The notes: generated by a model not told the origin, from the letters alone. A stretch of 64,000 bases of DNA from Myroides phaeus (GCF_900099675.1 NZ_FNDQ01000003.1:158626-222625), one strand, 5' to 3'; shown: positions 34,829-42,923, counted from the first letter of the stretch. Numbers and translations are program-made.

Positions 34829-36514
34829 TTATTTCGGAATAGCCTGAATTAACTTTTTAGTATAATCTTTTTTAGGGGAACGATACAAGACATCTGCTTC
34901 AGCAATTTCTTCTATCTCCCCTTTATTCATTACCAGAATATTGTCCGACATATATTTAACAACAGCTAAATCGTGAGAAATGAATATATAAGTAAATCCA
35001 AAGTTTTCTTTCAGTTCATTTAACAAATTCAACACTTGTGCTTGAACAGAAATATCCAATGCAGATACAGACTCGTCACAGATAATCAGCTTTGGTTGTA
35101 CAGCTACCGTTCTTGCAATACCGATACGCTGTCTTTGTCCTCCCGAAAATTCGTGTGGATACCTATTATATACACTTTCATCTAACCCTACTCGTTCCAA
35201 AATATCAATCACTTTCGCCTTTCTCTCTTTATCAGAAGCATATAATTTATGAACAATCATTGGTTCTAAAATAGCCTCACCCACTGTTTTACGTGGGTTT
35301 AATGAAGAATACGGGTCTTGAAAAATAATTTGAATATCTTTTCTAAGCCCACGAAACTCGCTACTACTCAATTTAACAATATCTTTTCCTTTGTAGAATA
35401 TTTCTCCTTTTGTAGCTTTATCCAACTGCAAAATCACGTTTCCAAGAGTTGATTTCCCACAGCCACTTTCTCCTACCAAACCAAGCGTTTCACCCTCGTA
35501 AATATCGAAGTTAATATCTTTTAAAGCGTGAAAAACTCCTTTCTTAAATAAGCTACCTGCTGTAATATAATCTTTATAGATATTCCTTACGCGCAACAAT
35601 GGCTCACCACTGTAAAGCTGTTGATGCATTTGCTGTCTTTCCTCATCAGAAATAACATCATTAACAACCTTATTATCTAAAAAATCTTGAATAGTAGGCA
35701 ACCTCTTTAATCGTTCATCCATAGAAGGACGAGAAGCTACCAACGCCTTAGTATATAATTCTTTTGGTTGATTGAAGACTACTGAAGACACTCCTTGTTC
35801 AACAATATCCCCTTTATACATCACTAATAACCGATCACTGATAGCAGAAACAAGATTTAAATCGTGAGAAATAAACAAAATACTCATCTGTGTTTCCTGC
35901 TGTAATTCCTTCAATAAACTAATAATTTCATTCTGAACAGTAACATCTAACGCAGTAGTTGGTTCATCCGCTATAAGCAAAGAAGGCTTACAAGCAATAG
36001 CCATAGCAATGATAACACGTTGCTTTTGACCACCTGATATTTGATGAGGATATTTATTATAAACTTCTTTAGGATAAGGCAATTTTACTTTTTCAAATAA
36101 ACTTACCACCTCTTTCTTAAGTTCAGAACCACGTAAACCGGTATGTTCTATTAAAATTTCAGACACTTGCTCACCACAAGTAATAGAAGGATTTAGAGCA
36201 CTCATCGGCTCTTGAAATATCATAGCAATTTCCTTTCCTCTTAAAGAGCGAAATTCACTATCCGATAAATGAGTAATATTTTGGTTTTTATAAAAAACAT
36301 CTCCTTTAGAAATGCGAGAATTTTCTTTTGGTAATAAGCCCATTAAGGCTAATGAAGTAACGGATTTACCAGATCCTGATTCCCCTACTACACCCAATAT
36401 TTCATTAGGCATTATATCAAAAGTACTCCCCTTAATAATGGTATTCCATACTTTTTCTTTTAAGAAATCGATTTGTAAATTACTTACAGATAAAATAGGG
36501 GTTACATTGTCCAT
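34829..36514 (-). CDS. oligopeptide-type ABC transporter ATPase, two fused ATP-binding domains
   Basis: This 561-residue protein consists of two complete ABC ATPase domains in tandem (DppD/OppD-like, then DppF/OppF-like), as in GsiA and YejF. Domain 1 has GESGSGKS, the LSGGQ-type signature ISGGQKQR, LLIADEPTTALD and the His switch. Domain 2 has GESGCGKS, FSGGQRQR, LIICDESVSALD. Note Ser instead of Pro after DE in domain 2. Each domain ends in the oligopeptide-type tail region (KALVASRPS, KKLIQAIPK). No permease or binding protein gene is adjacent, so it must work with partners elsewhere. The start at ATG 36514 follows a promoter box. Confidence 0.92.
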   Translation of the reverse strand: MDNVTPILSVSNLQIDFLKEKVWNTIIKGSTFDIMPNEILGVVGESGSGKSVTSLALMGLLPKENSRISKGDVFYKNQNITHLSDSEFRSLRGKEIAMIFQEPMSALNPSITCGEQVSEILIEHTGLRGSELKKEVVSLFEKVKLPYPKEVYNKYPHQISGGQKQRVIIAMAIACKPSLLIADEPTTALDVTVQNEIISLLKELQQETQMSILFISHDLNLVSAISDRLLVMYKGDIVEQGVSSVVFNQPKELYTKALVASRPSMDERLKRLPTIQDFLDNKVVNDVISDEERQQMHQQLYSGEPLLRVRNIYKDYITAGSLFKKGVFHALKDINFDIYEGETLGLVGESGCGKSTLGNVILQLDKATKGEIFYKGKDIVKLSSSEFRGLRKDIQIIFQDPYSSLNPRKTVGEAILEPMIVHKLYASDKERKAKVIDILERVGLDESVYNRYPHEFSGGQRQRIGIARTVAVQPKLIICDESVSALDISVQAQVLNLLNELKENFGFTYIFISHDLAVVKYMSDNILVMNKGEIEEIAEADVLYRSPKKDYTKKLIQAIPK

Positions 36515-36540
36515 TATTACTTTTGATAAAACGTGATTAA

Positions 36541-36548
36541 CAAAAATA
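36541..36548 (-). promoter_or_regulatory. -7 promoter box of the ABC ATPase gene (TATTTTTG)
   Basis: This exact TAnnTTTG match on the minus strand lies 26 bases before ATG 36514. It makes the longer in-frame start at 36598 unlikely. Confidence 0.55.
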
Positions 36549-36638
36549 ATATAATAATTGTGATATAGATATCTATTGATACGAAAGCTTGTAAACAATA
36601 AAACCTATACCACAATTTTCATATAGACAGTCACCATA

Positions 36639-37088
36639 TTAAGCTACTTTTACTTGATCATATTCTTTAACCAAAGTAACTACTGTTGGTGTTTTTTCTT
36701 TAAAATTACTAAATACAGGACACGCCAATTTCACAGCATCCATCCATTCTTTAAGCACTACAATAGAAGCCTCTGTAGTCGGCTTAACCATTACATCAAT
36801 TCTTTTAAACTGTTGGATATCCTCTTCTGCCAAATCCTTTAGATTTACTTCACCAGAAACCTCAATTTGAATAGATTTCAAATCTAACCCTAAAGTTTTA
36901 CCAATTAAATTACCAATTGCGTGAATACTTCCTGCTAATTTAGCAAGTAACAATTCTCCTGAATTAGCATTTTCATCTCTTACTAATTCTCTACCATCCT
37001 TTACTGTAAAAGAAAAATTAGCCGTTTTTACTGCAAACTGCTGTTCTCTTACTGAAAATCCCAAAACTTTTAAAACTTGTTTTCCCAT
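36639..37088 (-). CDS. OsmC family protein lacking the first catalytic Cys
   Basis: This 149-residue protein has the OsmC/Ohr fold pattern: N-terminal strands, the long helix start NSGELLLAKLAGSIHAIGNLI, the IQIEVSGEVN strand and a C-terminal ACPVFSN site. OsmC and Ohr use two cysteines to reduce organic hydroperoxides. Here Ser54 stands where the first Cys is expected and only Cys123 is kept. It is therefore unlikely to be a standard peroxidase and may bind a ligand. An RBS-like AAAGAG precedes the ATG. No promoter box lies between the gene and an intrinsic terminator 39 bases upstream, which suggests attenuation control. Confidence 0.83.
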   Translation of the reverse strand: MGKQVLKVLGFSVREQQFAVKTANFSFTVKDGRELVRDENANSGELLLAKLAGSIHAIGNLIGKTLGLDLKSIQIEVSGEVNLKDLAEEDIQQFKRIDVMVKPTTEASIVVLKEWMDAVKLACPVFSNFKEKTPTVVTLVKEYDQVKVA

Positions 37089-37126
37089 CTCTTTTTTAAT
37101 TAATTCAATTACTAAATATTATATAT

Positions 37127-37165
37127 AAAAAAAGGTTCTTTTAGCACACATACCAAAAGAACCTT
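37127..37165 (-). terminator. intrinsic terminator/attenuator before the OsmC-like gene
   Basis: An 11-bp perfect stem (37132-37142 with 37155-37165) has a 12-base loop. On the minus strand it is followed by a T run. It sits between the small leader ORF and the OsmC-like ATG. Loop bases 37148-37154 are complementary to 37240-37246 inside the leader ORF (7 bp), a possible antiterminator pairing. Confidence 0.75.
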
Positions 37166-37203
37166 CTATCAATTCATAGCTTTACAGCTTACTTACAAAT
37201 AAA

Positions 37204-37305
37204 TCAAGATATCACATTTGGCAACACACGCACAGACGAGGTATGTACTAGACACATCCACTTATACGACGGCATAAACGATAAATAATTAATAATTGAT
37301 TTCAT
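37204..37305 (-). CDS. 33-residue putative leader peptide upstream of the OsmC-like gene
   Basis: ATG at 37305 and TGA at 37204-37206 give a 33-residue peptide that begins MKSIINYLSF and ends VRVLPNVIS. It contains one Cys, one Trp and one His and has no membrane segment. It lies between two intrinsic terminators, so it can only matter as a leader or a small secreted/regulatory peptide. Being placed 38 bases before an attenuator-like hairpin favours a leader role. There is no strong RBS. I cannot name a family. Confidence 0.4.
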   Translation of the reverse strand: MKSIINYLSFMPSYKWMCLVHTSSVRVLPNVIS

Positions 37306-37324
37306 TTGTAATTCTTATTAGTTC

Positions 37325-37355
37325 AAAAAAAAAGCCCCTGTTATATACAGAGGCT
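37325..37355 (-). terminator. intrinsic terminator of the candidate small RNA
   Basis: An 8-bp stem with one G-U pair (37333-37340 with 37348-37355) has a 7-base loop and is followed on the minus strand by nine T's. Confidence 0.85.
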
Positions 37356-37480
37356 ACCATTTATATTTTTAAATATTCAAAATATTATAATACAGATAGC
37401 CTAAGCTGAAATGGAAGTACCATCAACTTAATCGAAGACCATGAATATGTTTGAATATTTTTCACTTTTATATCTTTATT
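37325..37480 (-). ncRNA. structured small RNA, 6S-like rod (candidate 6S-Flavo)
   Basis: A -7 box TATTTTTG (37486-37493, minus) starts the unit and an intrinsic terminator (37325-37355) ends it, giving about 155 nt. The body folds into one rod. The closing stem is 11 bp (37450-37460 with 37371-37381), then comes an asymmetric bubble of about 7 and 14 nt. Stem two is 7 bp with wobbles (37436-37442 with 37396-37402). After a 6-nt bulge, the apical stem is about 10 bp (37420-37429 with 37403-37414) with a 5-nt loop. A long rod with a central bubble is the 6S RNA plan, in which the RNA mimics an open promoter and binds RNA polymerase. The 6S identity is inference from shape only. Confidence 0.5.
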
Positions 37481-37549
37481 TGTTTCAAAAATAGTAAAAA
37501 TATATTTTAGCACCTACTACTAAACTAAAAAAATTAATATTTTTTTAAC

Positions 37550-38263
37550 TTATACAGATAAAATCTCATCTTCAGTCAACAATTCCTCTTGTCTAAACTT
37601 AAGCAAAACTTGTGCCACAGCAACAACATCTTTTTCACAATAAATGATAATTCTATCTAAATTTTTCTCTTTATAGTACACTCTTGCCACCTCACTACCG
37701 TCTATATCGTCTTTTGGCGAAGGAATACCTAAAATCTTAGTCAAAAGTCGCAAAGATGTATAATTTTTAAAATCTCCTAACTTCCACAATTCCATTGTAT
37801 CTAAGTGTTGAACCTCCCACGGTTTTTTCCCAAAAACACGCAACTTATTGGGGATTTTAACCCCATTTATCAACATACGTCTAACCAAAAAAGGCACATC
37901 AAATTCCTTGATATTATGCCCACATAACAACTTTTCTACTCCTCCAAAATACCCCTCTAATAAATTCGCGAAATTTACCAGTAAATCCTTTTCTTCACCA
38001 GCATAACTGGTTGTTCTAAATTGCCGCTCTCCATTCTTGTAAACAAAATATCCAACCGAAATACAAATGATCTTTCCGAACTCTGCCCATATACCTGCTT
38101 TATTATAAAACTCTTCTGCTGTAAATTCGTCCTTGCGTTGATATGCAGTCTTTGCTTCATACAGCATTTTCATTTCATCATCTAATTCAGAAAAATCAGC
38201 ACATTCAGGTACTGTTTCAATATCTAAAAACAAAAGGTTTTCAAGAGATAATCTATCAATCAT
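37550..38263 (-). CDS. PolB-type 3'-5' exonuclease-like protein
   Basis: This 237-residue DEDD-superfamily nuclease has the three exonuclease motifs: DIETVPE (residues 14-20, Exo I), CGHNIKEFD (Exo II) and YCEKDVVAVAQVLL (Exo III). It matches the stand-alone 'predicted 3'-5' exonuclease related to the PolB proofreading domain'. No polymerase domain is present. The substrate (DNA or RNA ends) is unknown. Its ATG is 3 bases after the stop of the serine hydrolase gene, so the two form one transcript. Confidence 0.87.
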   Translation of the reverse strand: MIDRLSLENLLFLDIETVPECADFSELDDEMKMLYEAKTAYQRKDEFTAEEFYNKAGIWAEFGKIICISVGYFVYKNGERQFRTTSYAGEEKDLLVNFANLLEGYFGGVEKLLCGHNIKEFDVPFLVRRMLINGVKIPNKLRVFGKKPWEVQHLDTMELWKLGDFKNYTSLRLLTKILGIPSPKDDIDGSEVARVYYKEKNLDRIIIYCEKDVVAVAQVLLKFRQEELLTEDEILSV

Positions 38264-38266
38264 ACG

Positions 38267-39427
38267 TTATTTTTTAGTCTGTTCCATCATATTATATGCC
38301 TCATCAATATACAAGTAAAGATCATTGCTATGCGGGTCTTCTTCTGTTTGTAAACCTTTTATATGACCAAGGCGAACAATAACAACATTGTCTTTCGGAG
38401 AAACAATTACAAATTGTCCTAAATGCCCCCTCATATAGAAGAAATCTTGCCCCCTATGCTTTACCAACCACCAACCATAACCATACTCTGGTCCATTAGC
38501 AAACTGTTGTGTAATTGACTTTGCTACAAAAGTACTATCTAAAATCTGCTCACCATTCCACTTTCCATAATCTTTGTACAATTTTCCAAATCTTGCAAAA
38601 TCACGTGCATTACTTGTAAAACAACAATACGATTTTTCAACCCCGTCTCCTTCGTGATCTATTTGCCACAAAGCAGGCAACTCAGCTCCCATTGGTTTCC
38701 AGAAATATTCTGATACATAATCTGACAAGTACCTACCTGTTGCCTTCTCTAAAACCATTGTCAACAATTCCGTATCACCACTTTTATAAATAAACTCCTG
38801 TCCTGGCTTGTCCTTTATCTCGATCCCCAACATTACATCTCGCAAGTTTTTATCAAAATAAACTCTTGTCATAATAGAAAATGCACTATAATATGATTCA
38901 TCCCAATCCATTCCAGAAGACATCGTAGACAAATCTCCTACCGTCAGTTCATCTTTATACTTCCCTTTAATTTCGGGTAAATAATTAACCACAGGTTCGT
39001 CCAAACTCTTAATCTCTCCTCGTTGCAAAGCCTTCCCTAAAGCAGCAGAAACAACACTTTTCGCCATTGAAAACGAATTCGTATAAGAATTTTTTCCGTA
39101 ACCATCATAATAACTCTCGTGCCATATACTATCATTTTTAATAATCACATAAGCTATTGTCTCCAACTCCTTGTGTGTTTGCTCCAGTTTTTCACTTGGC
39201 TTAACCGTATTATACTCTTTAGAAATTGGCCAAGGTTGTCCCACTGCATTCTCTATCTTTCGAGTAGGAAAATACTTGTAATCGTCTAAAAAAGCCGTTT
39301 TATACCCATTAAAATAGATAGTACGAACGGCGGTAAACAAATAATCAACTTTAAAAATATAAGCAAGGGCTATAATTGCTACCACTATAACAGCAAACCA
39401 CTTTAAAAACTTTGCAAAGAACTTCAT
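38267..39427 (-). CDS. membrane-anchored serine hydrolase (beta-lactamase class C family)
   Basis: This protein has 386 residues from ATG 39427; a second in-frame ATG lies at 39436. One N-terminal membrane segment (about 7-27) serves as anchor or uncleaved signal. Catalytic motifs of the class C/esterase group are SMAK (120-123, SxxK), YKSGD in the YxN/S position and RGHLGQ as the HxG-type third motif. Members include D-alanyl-D-alanine hydrolases, esterases such as EstB and peptide hydrolases, so true beta-lactamase activity should not be assumed. It is the first gene of a pair with the exonuclease. Confidence 0.85.
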   Translation of the reverse strand: MKFFAKFLKWFAVIVVAIIALAYIFKVDYLFTAVRTIYFNGYKTAFLDDYKYFPTRKIENAVGQPWPISKEYNTVKPSEKLEQTHKELETIAYVIIKNDSIWHESYYDGYGKNSYTNSFSMAKSVVSAALGKALQRGEIKSLDEPVVNYLPEIKGKYKDELTVGDLSTMSSGMDWDESYYSAFSIMTRVYFDKNLRDVMLGIEIKDKPGQEFIYKSGDTELLTMVLEKATGRYLSDYVSEYFWKPMGAELPALWQIDHEGDGVEKSYCCFTSNARDFARFGKLYKDYGKWNGEQILDSTFVAKSITQQFANGPEYGYGWWLVKHRGQDFFYMRGHLGQFVIVSPKDNVVIVRLGHIKGLQTEEDPHSNDLYLYIDEAYNMMEQTKK

Positions 39428-39521
39428 AATAATCATAATTGGTTGAATTATATAAATTTAGACAAATAAAACTTCCTCAACGATACTATCTGAAAATATT
39501 CCCAACATTATCGAAAAGAAT

Positions 39522-39529
39522 TATCTTTG
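39522..39529 (+). promoter_or_regulatory. -7 promoter box of the O-methyltransferase gene (TATCTTTG)
   Basis: This exact TAnnTTTG match, followed by CACC, lies 30 bases before the ATG. Confidence 0.55.
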
Positions 39530-39559
39530 CACCCACGACAATAACATTATCGGATTAAT

Positions 39560-40201
39560 ATGCATTTTATATCACCTCAATTAGAAAAATACGCAGCAGA
39601 TCATACAGAAAACGAACCTGTATTATTAGCTAACTTAGATAAAGAAACACACCGTAAAGTATTACAGCCAAGAATGCTTAGCGGGCATTTTCAAGGCCGT
39701 TTTTTAAGCATTGTAACAAAACTTATCAATCCTAAACACATTTTAGAGATTGGAACTTTTACAGGATATGCAACATTGTGTTTAGCGGAAGGATTGCAAG
39801 AAGGAGGTACAATTGATACAATTGACATCAAAGAAGAGTTAATCGACTTTCAACGCAAGCATTTTGACGCCTCTCCATACGGAGCTCAAATACATCAACA
39901 CTTAGGTAGTGCGTTAGACATTATTCCAACTTTAGACAAGAAGTTTGACTTAGTTTTTATAGACGCTGATAAACCTAACTATTCTAATTACTTTCATCTT
40001 ATTATTGACAAGATGAATAAAGGAGGAGTTATTCTTTCTGACAATGTTTTATGGTCAGGGAAAGTTTTAGAAGAAATTCAAGAAAACGATAAAAGTACAG
40101 TTGAAATTGATAAATACAACAAACTTTTAAAAGACGATCCGAGAATAGAAACAATACTATTACCTATCAGAGATGGTTTAACAATCTCAAGAGTAAAATA
40201 A
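39560..40201 (+). CDS. SAM-dependent O-methyltransferase (catechol/caffeoyl-CoA type)
   Basis: This 213-residue protein matches the Methyltransf_3 family. Motif I is ILEIGTFTGYATLCLAEGL, followed by GGTIDTIDIKEE, the metal-binding DLVFIDADKPNY and GGVILSDNVLWSGKV, all diagnostic of divalent-cation-dependent O-methyltransferases. It ends with LPIRDGLTISRVK, which is typical. The small-molecule substrate is unknown; catechols are the usual guess. It has its own promoter and terminator, so it is monocistronic. Confidence 0.93.
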   Translation: MHFISPQLEKYAADHTENEPVLLANLDKETHRKVLQPRMLSGHFQGRFLSIVTKLINPKHILEIGTFTGYATLCLAEGLQEGGTIDTIDIKEELIDFQRKHFDASPYGAQIHQHLGSALDIIPTLDKKFDLVFIDADKPNYSNYFHLIIDKMNKGGVILSDNVLWSGKVLEEIQENDKSTVEIDKYNKLLKDDPRIETILLPIRDGLTISRVK

Positions 40202-40203
40202 AC

Positions 40204-40237
40204 AAAGAGGGCTTGATTTTCATCAAGCCCTCTTTCG
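40204..40237. terminator. bidirectional terminator, O-methyltransferase / PAP2
   Basis: A 14-bp perfect stem (40204-40217 with 40222-40235) has the loop TTTC and sits between convergent genes. Confidence 0.87.
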
Positions 40238-40246
40238 TTATATATC

Positions 40247-40816
40247 TTACACTAATTTGTCTTTATATTTCACTTCTATCCATTTAAACAACTGATAGAA
40301 TAATGTTCCGAATACTACACCAGCACACATTCCTACGAAAATATCTCCAGGGAAGTGCATTGACAAATAGATTCTACTAAATGAAAACACCAAAGGAAAG
40401 ATAAAAACTAAAAATGCGTATTTATAATATCTTCTCAAAATTAAAAACAAGAACAACATTGTTGCTGTTGAGTTAGAAGCGTGTCCTGAGAAGAAACTCA
40501 GTGTTGGACTACACTTAACAATACGCAACATATCTTTTATATCCTCCGTATTACAAGGTCTTGGTCTTGCAACCGTATACTTAACTAAATTTGTCATTTG
40601 ATCTGTAAACGCAATCAAACAAGCTAAGCAAAGTAAAATAACACCTAACTTTTTAATCGAAACCTTTTTGTAAACCGTATATAAAAGGAGAAGAAAAAAA
40701 GGCAACCAGTTAATTTGTTTTGTGATAAACAACCAAAACGGATCATAAGTTGGCGATCCAATATTGTTTAACGCAATCATTAACTCTTTGTCAAATTGTA
40801 CTAATGTTTCTAACAT
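40247..40816 (-). CDS. PAP2 family membrane phosphatase
   Basis: This 189-residue protein has about five to six membrane helices. The three PAP2 motifs are visible: KYTVARPRPC (C1, KxxxxxxRP), FFSGHASNS (C2, PSGH-like with Phe-Ser-Gly-His) and SRIYLSMHFPGD (C3, SRxxxxxHxxxD). Family knowledge: such enzymes dephosphorylate undecaprenyl pyrophosphate, phosphatidic acid or lipid A. Which one cannot be told here. The start codon overlaps the tatA stop by one base, so they are translationally coupled. Confidence 0.9.
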   Translation of the reverse strand: MLETLVQFDKELMIALNNIGSPTYDPFWLFITKQINWLPFFLLLLYTVYKKVSIKKLGVILLCLACLIAFTDQMTNLVKYTVARPRPCNTEDIKDMLRIVKCSPTLSFFSGHASNSTATMLFLFLILRRYYKYAFLVFIFPLVFSFSRIYLSMHFPGDIFVGMCAGVVFGTLFYQLFKWIEVKYKDKLV

Positions 40817-41115
40817 TAATTTTGTCTTTTAATTGGTCCTGTAATGCTTTCTAAGTCCTCTTTTTGCTTTTCAATCTCTTGTTGAATATCTTTCATTGGA
40901 TTGATATCTACATCAAAAGTTTCCTTTATATCTTTTGTAATACCTGATTGATCAGCTGTTTTATTAATTTCTTGTTTGATGTCATTAGTAGCGTTTTTCA
41001 ACTGCGCCATAAACTTACCAAATGCACGTGCCATCTCAGGGACTTTATCAGAACCAAAAAACATAAGTATTATTAATATGATGAAAAATAATTCACCACC
41101 ACCGATTCCGAACAT
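40816..41115 (-). CDS. tatA: Sec-independent protein translocase TatA/TatE
   Basis: This 99-residue protein has one N-terminal membrane helix (GGELFFIILIILMFFGSDKVPEMAR) followed by the amphipathic helix FGKFMAQLKNATNDIKQEI and a charged tail, the standard TatA plan. FGSDKVPEMA matches the hinge 'FG..KLPE'. It forms the pore ring of the twin-arginine pathway with TatC, whose gene is not in the window. It leads a two-gene operon with the PAP2 phosphatase. Confidence 0.92.
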   Translation of the reverse strand: MFGIGGGELFFIILIILMFFGSDKVPEMARAFGKFMAQLKNATNDIKQEINKTADQSGITKDIKETFDVDINPMKDIQQEIEKQKEDLESITGPIKRQN

Positions 41116-41145
41116 ATCACTCTATTTTACAAGTTTATAAGGCTA

Positions 41146-41153
41146 CAAATCTA
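41146..41153 (-). promoter_or_regulatory. -7 promoter box of tatA (TAGATTTG)
   Basis: This exact TAnnTTTG match on the minus strand lies 30 bases before the ATG, with a TTG (41176-41178, minus) 22 bases further upstream. Confidence 0.5.
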
Positions 41154-41202
41154 CAAAGTTTATTAATTTATAGCACAATAATTTAGAAAAGCATTTGTTA
41201 AA

Positions 41203-41961
41203 CTATTGAATAAAATTACTCTTTTTATCCTCTTCTAATTTTTCTCGTATTAATTCCAAAAACTCTAAAGCTAATTCACCTGTTCGCGTTTCCACCGCAT
41301 TTTTATTTGGAACAGAAGCGTTTAACACAGACGACATCAATTCATCTGTCGCTACATAGTAGGCAAAACCAACCAAATAGTCTTTCGGAATACTATAATC
41401 CTCATTTAATTTCTCTTCAGGAATCATCATTAAAAACTTCTCTTTACGCATTTCCTGTTTCTCGTAAACCAACGCTTTCTTCAACATCTTTGTTCTACCA
41501 GAAATCCAGTTAACAACAGCATCAATTGGAATTAAACCACTTCCCGATGTTGCAGTGTAAAGTCGTCTCTCTGCTGGCGTATATTTCTTTATGCCTTTTG
41601 GTACAATGCCAAGAGATTCTGAGGTAATCTTTGTAATTACAATTTCATCTAATTCCGTATAAAGCTCATTAGCCTCTAAGGGAAATAAAACAATATCACG
41701 TTTCAAATCTACATCATCTATTGCGTGTCTGTAACCAATAAAGAAAGCACCCGAAAACATAATAGTATCCGCCTCTCTCACCATCATATTAAAATATCCC
41801 CCTTTTTCAGTAGTTAGTGATTCTCCTGTGTTTATATTGGAAACATAAATACCTTCTAATCTTTTTGAGCGAGAAACAACTTTCCCACTTATCATTTTAC
41901 GCTCTTGTGCTTCTACGTAAGAAAAGCTAAGTACAAATAAAAGCGCTAAAAATATTCTCAT
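41203..41961 (-). CDS. exported protein with carboxypeptidase-like regulatory domain
   Basis: This 252-residue protein has a signal peptide (cleaved after VEAQ, about residue 18). Residues about 22-100 form a CarboxypepD_reg_2-like beta-sandwich: ISGKVVSRSKRLEGIYVSNINTGESLTTEKGGYFNMMVREADTIMFSG. This module often begins SusC receptors but here stands alone without a barrel. The C-terminal half (about 110-252) is charged and helical, with no recognised domain. Its partner is unknown. ATG 41964 is an alternative start one codon upstream. Confidence 0.75.
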   Translation of the reverse strand: MRIFLALLFVLSFSYVEAQERKMISGKVVSRSKRLEGIYVSNINTGESLTTEKGGYFNMMVREADTIMFSGAFFIGYRHAIDDVDLKRDIVLFPLEANELYTELDEIVITKITSESLGIVPKGIKKYTPAERRLYTATSGSGLIPIDAVVNWISGRTKMLKKALVYEKQEMRKEKFLMMIPEEKLNEDYSIPKDYLVGFAYYVATDELMSSVLNASVPNKNAVETRTGELALEFLELIREKLEEDKKSNFIQ

Positions 41962-42190
41962 CATACATTTATATACTTAATAGTAAAAATATCCTATTCC
42001 GCAAGACTTTAAAACTTTCACAAAGCAAACTTATGTTAAATCTACAACCACCCCTGTTTATAGATATTTTGAAAACAGAATGTTAACAATAGTCAGCTTT
42101 TTCTATTGTAATAAACTAAAACATAATTATATTGTCTCCACAAATTTTTTAAAAGAAGAATTAGAAATCCTTAATTACAATTAAACGAAC

Positions 42191-42198
42191 TATTTTTG
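42191..42198 (+). promoter_or_regulatory. -7 promoter box of pepE (TATTTTTG)
   Basis: This exact TAnnTTTG match lies 17 bases before the pepE ATG. An imperfectly related hairpin ACAATAG/CTATTGT lies further upstream (42086-42109). Confidence 0.55.
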
Positions 42199-42215
42199 TA
42201 AAAATTACTATCATT

Positions 42216-42923
42216 ATGAAAAATATTATCATTGCAAGTACTTCTACAGTTTACAATAGTGACTATTTAGCTTACTTATTACCTACATTAGAAGAACACT
42301 TCAAACATACAGATACAATCTTATTTATTCCTTATGCACGTCCAAGTGGCATTTCTCACGACGATTATACAGCAAAAGCAAAAGAGGCTTTTAAAAAAAT
42401 AGGGAAAGACGTTAAAGGAATTCACGAATTTGAAGACCCAATTCAAGCTGTAAAAGAAGCTAAAGGTATTTTTACAGGTGGTGGAAACACTTTCTTACTT
42501 GTTAAACAATTATACAGAACGGAAACAATTACTGCTATTCAAAATGCAGTAAATAACGGAACTCCTTACTTAGGTTGTAGTGCCGGTAGTAATATCTGTG
42601 GGCTAACAATGGAAACAACTAACGACATGCCTATCACTTATCCCCCTTCATTTAAAACATTTGGGTTTGTGCCTTTCAATATCAACCCACATTACTTAGA
42701 TCCAATTGAAGGTTCTACACACATGGGAGAAACAAGAGAAACGAGAATTAATGAATTTCACACCTTAAACACCCAACCAGTTGTAGGCCTTAGAGAAGGA
42801 AGTTGGATTGAAGTAAAAGGAGATTCATTTATTTTAAAAGGAACACTTACAGCGCGTATCTTCGAACAAGGAAAAGAAGCCGTTGAAATTGCCCCAGAAA
42901 CAGAATTAAATTACTTAAAATAA
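42216..42923 (+). CDS. pepE: dipeptidase E (alpha-aspartyl dipeptidase)
   Basis: This 235-residue S51 serine peptidase hydrolyses Asp-X dipeptides. The nucleophile lies in LGCSAGSN (Ser122), close to the position in E. coli PepE (Ser120). The oxyanion-loop GIFTGGGNTFLLVKQLY, the NPHYLDP His region and GLREGSW are also conserved. It has no signal peptide, so it is cytosolic. It is monocistronic between its own box and a strong terminator. Confidence 0.93.
   Translation: MKNIIIASTSTVYNSDYLAYLLPTLEEHFKHTDTILFIPYARPSGISHDDYTAKAKEAFKKIGKDVKGIHEFEDPIQAVKEAKGIFTGGGNTFLLVKQLYRTETITAIQNAVNNGTPYLGCSAGSNICGLTMETTNDMPITYPPSFKTFGFVPFNINPHYLDPIEGSTHMGETRETRINEFHTLNTQPVVGLREGSWIEVKGDSFILKGTLTARIFEQGKEAVEIAPETELNYLK

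Larger units (their letters stand above)
37089..37549. other. 461-bp non-coding region with two transcription units on the minus strand
   Basis: Read on the minus strand, it holds a promoter box (37486-37493), a rod-like RNA fold with terminator (37325-37480), a 33-codon ORF (37204-37305) and a second terminator (37127-37165) directly before the OsmC-like gene. I see no long coding frame on either strand. Confidence 0.65.

Noticed and set aside
36515..36598. Longer N-terminus for the ABC ATPase
   Set aside because: A consensus promoter box lies inside this extension, so it is unlikely to be transcribed as coding sequence.
37089..37549. SAM, TPP or T-box riboswitch upstream of the OsmC-like gene
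   Set aside because: No recognisable core motif of these classes; the 37.4-kb fold is one long rod, not a multi-helix junction.
38267..39427. Beta-lactamase resistance gene
   Set aside because: The motifs fit the broad class C serine hydrolase/esterase family with a membrane anchor; nothing specific to AmpC is seen.
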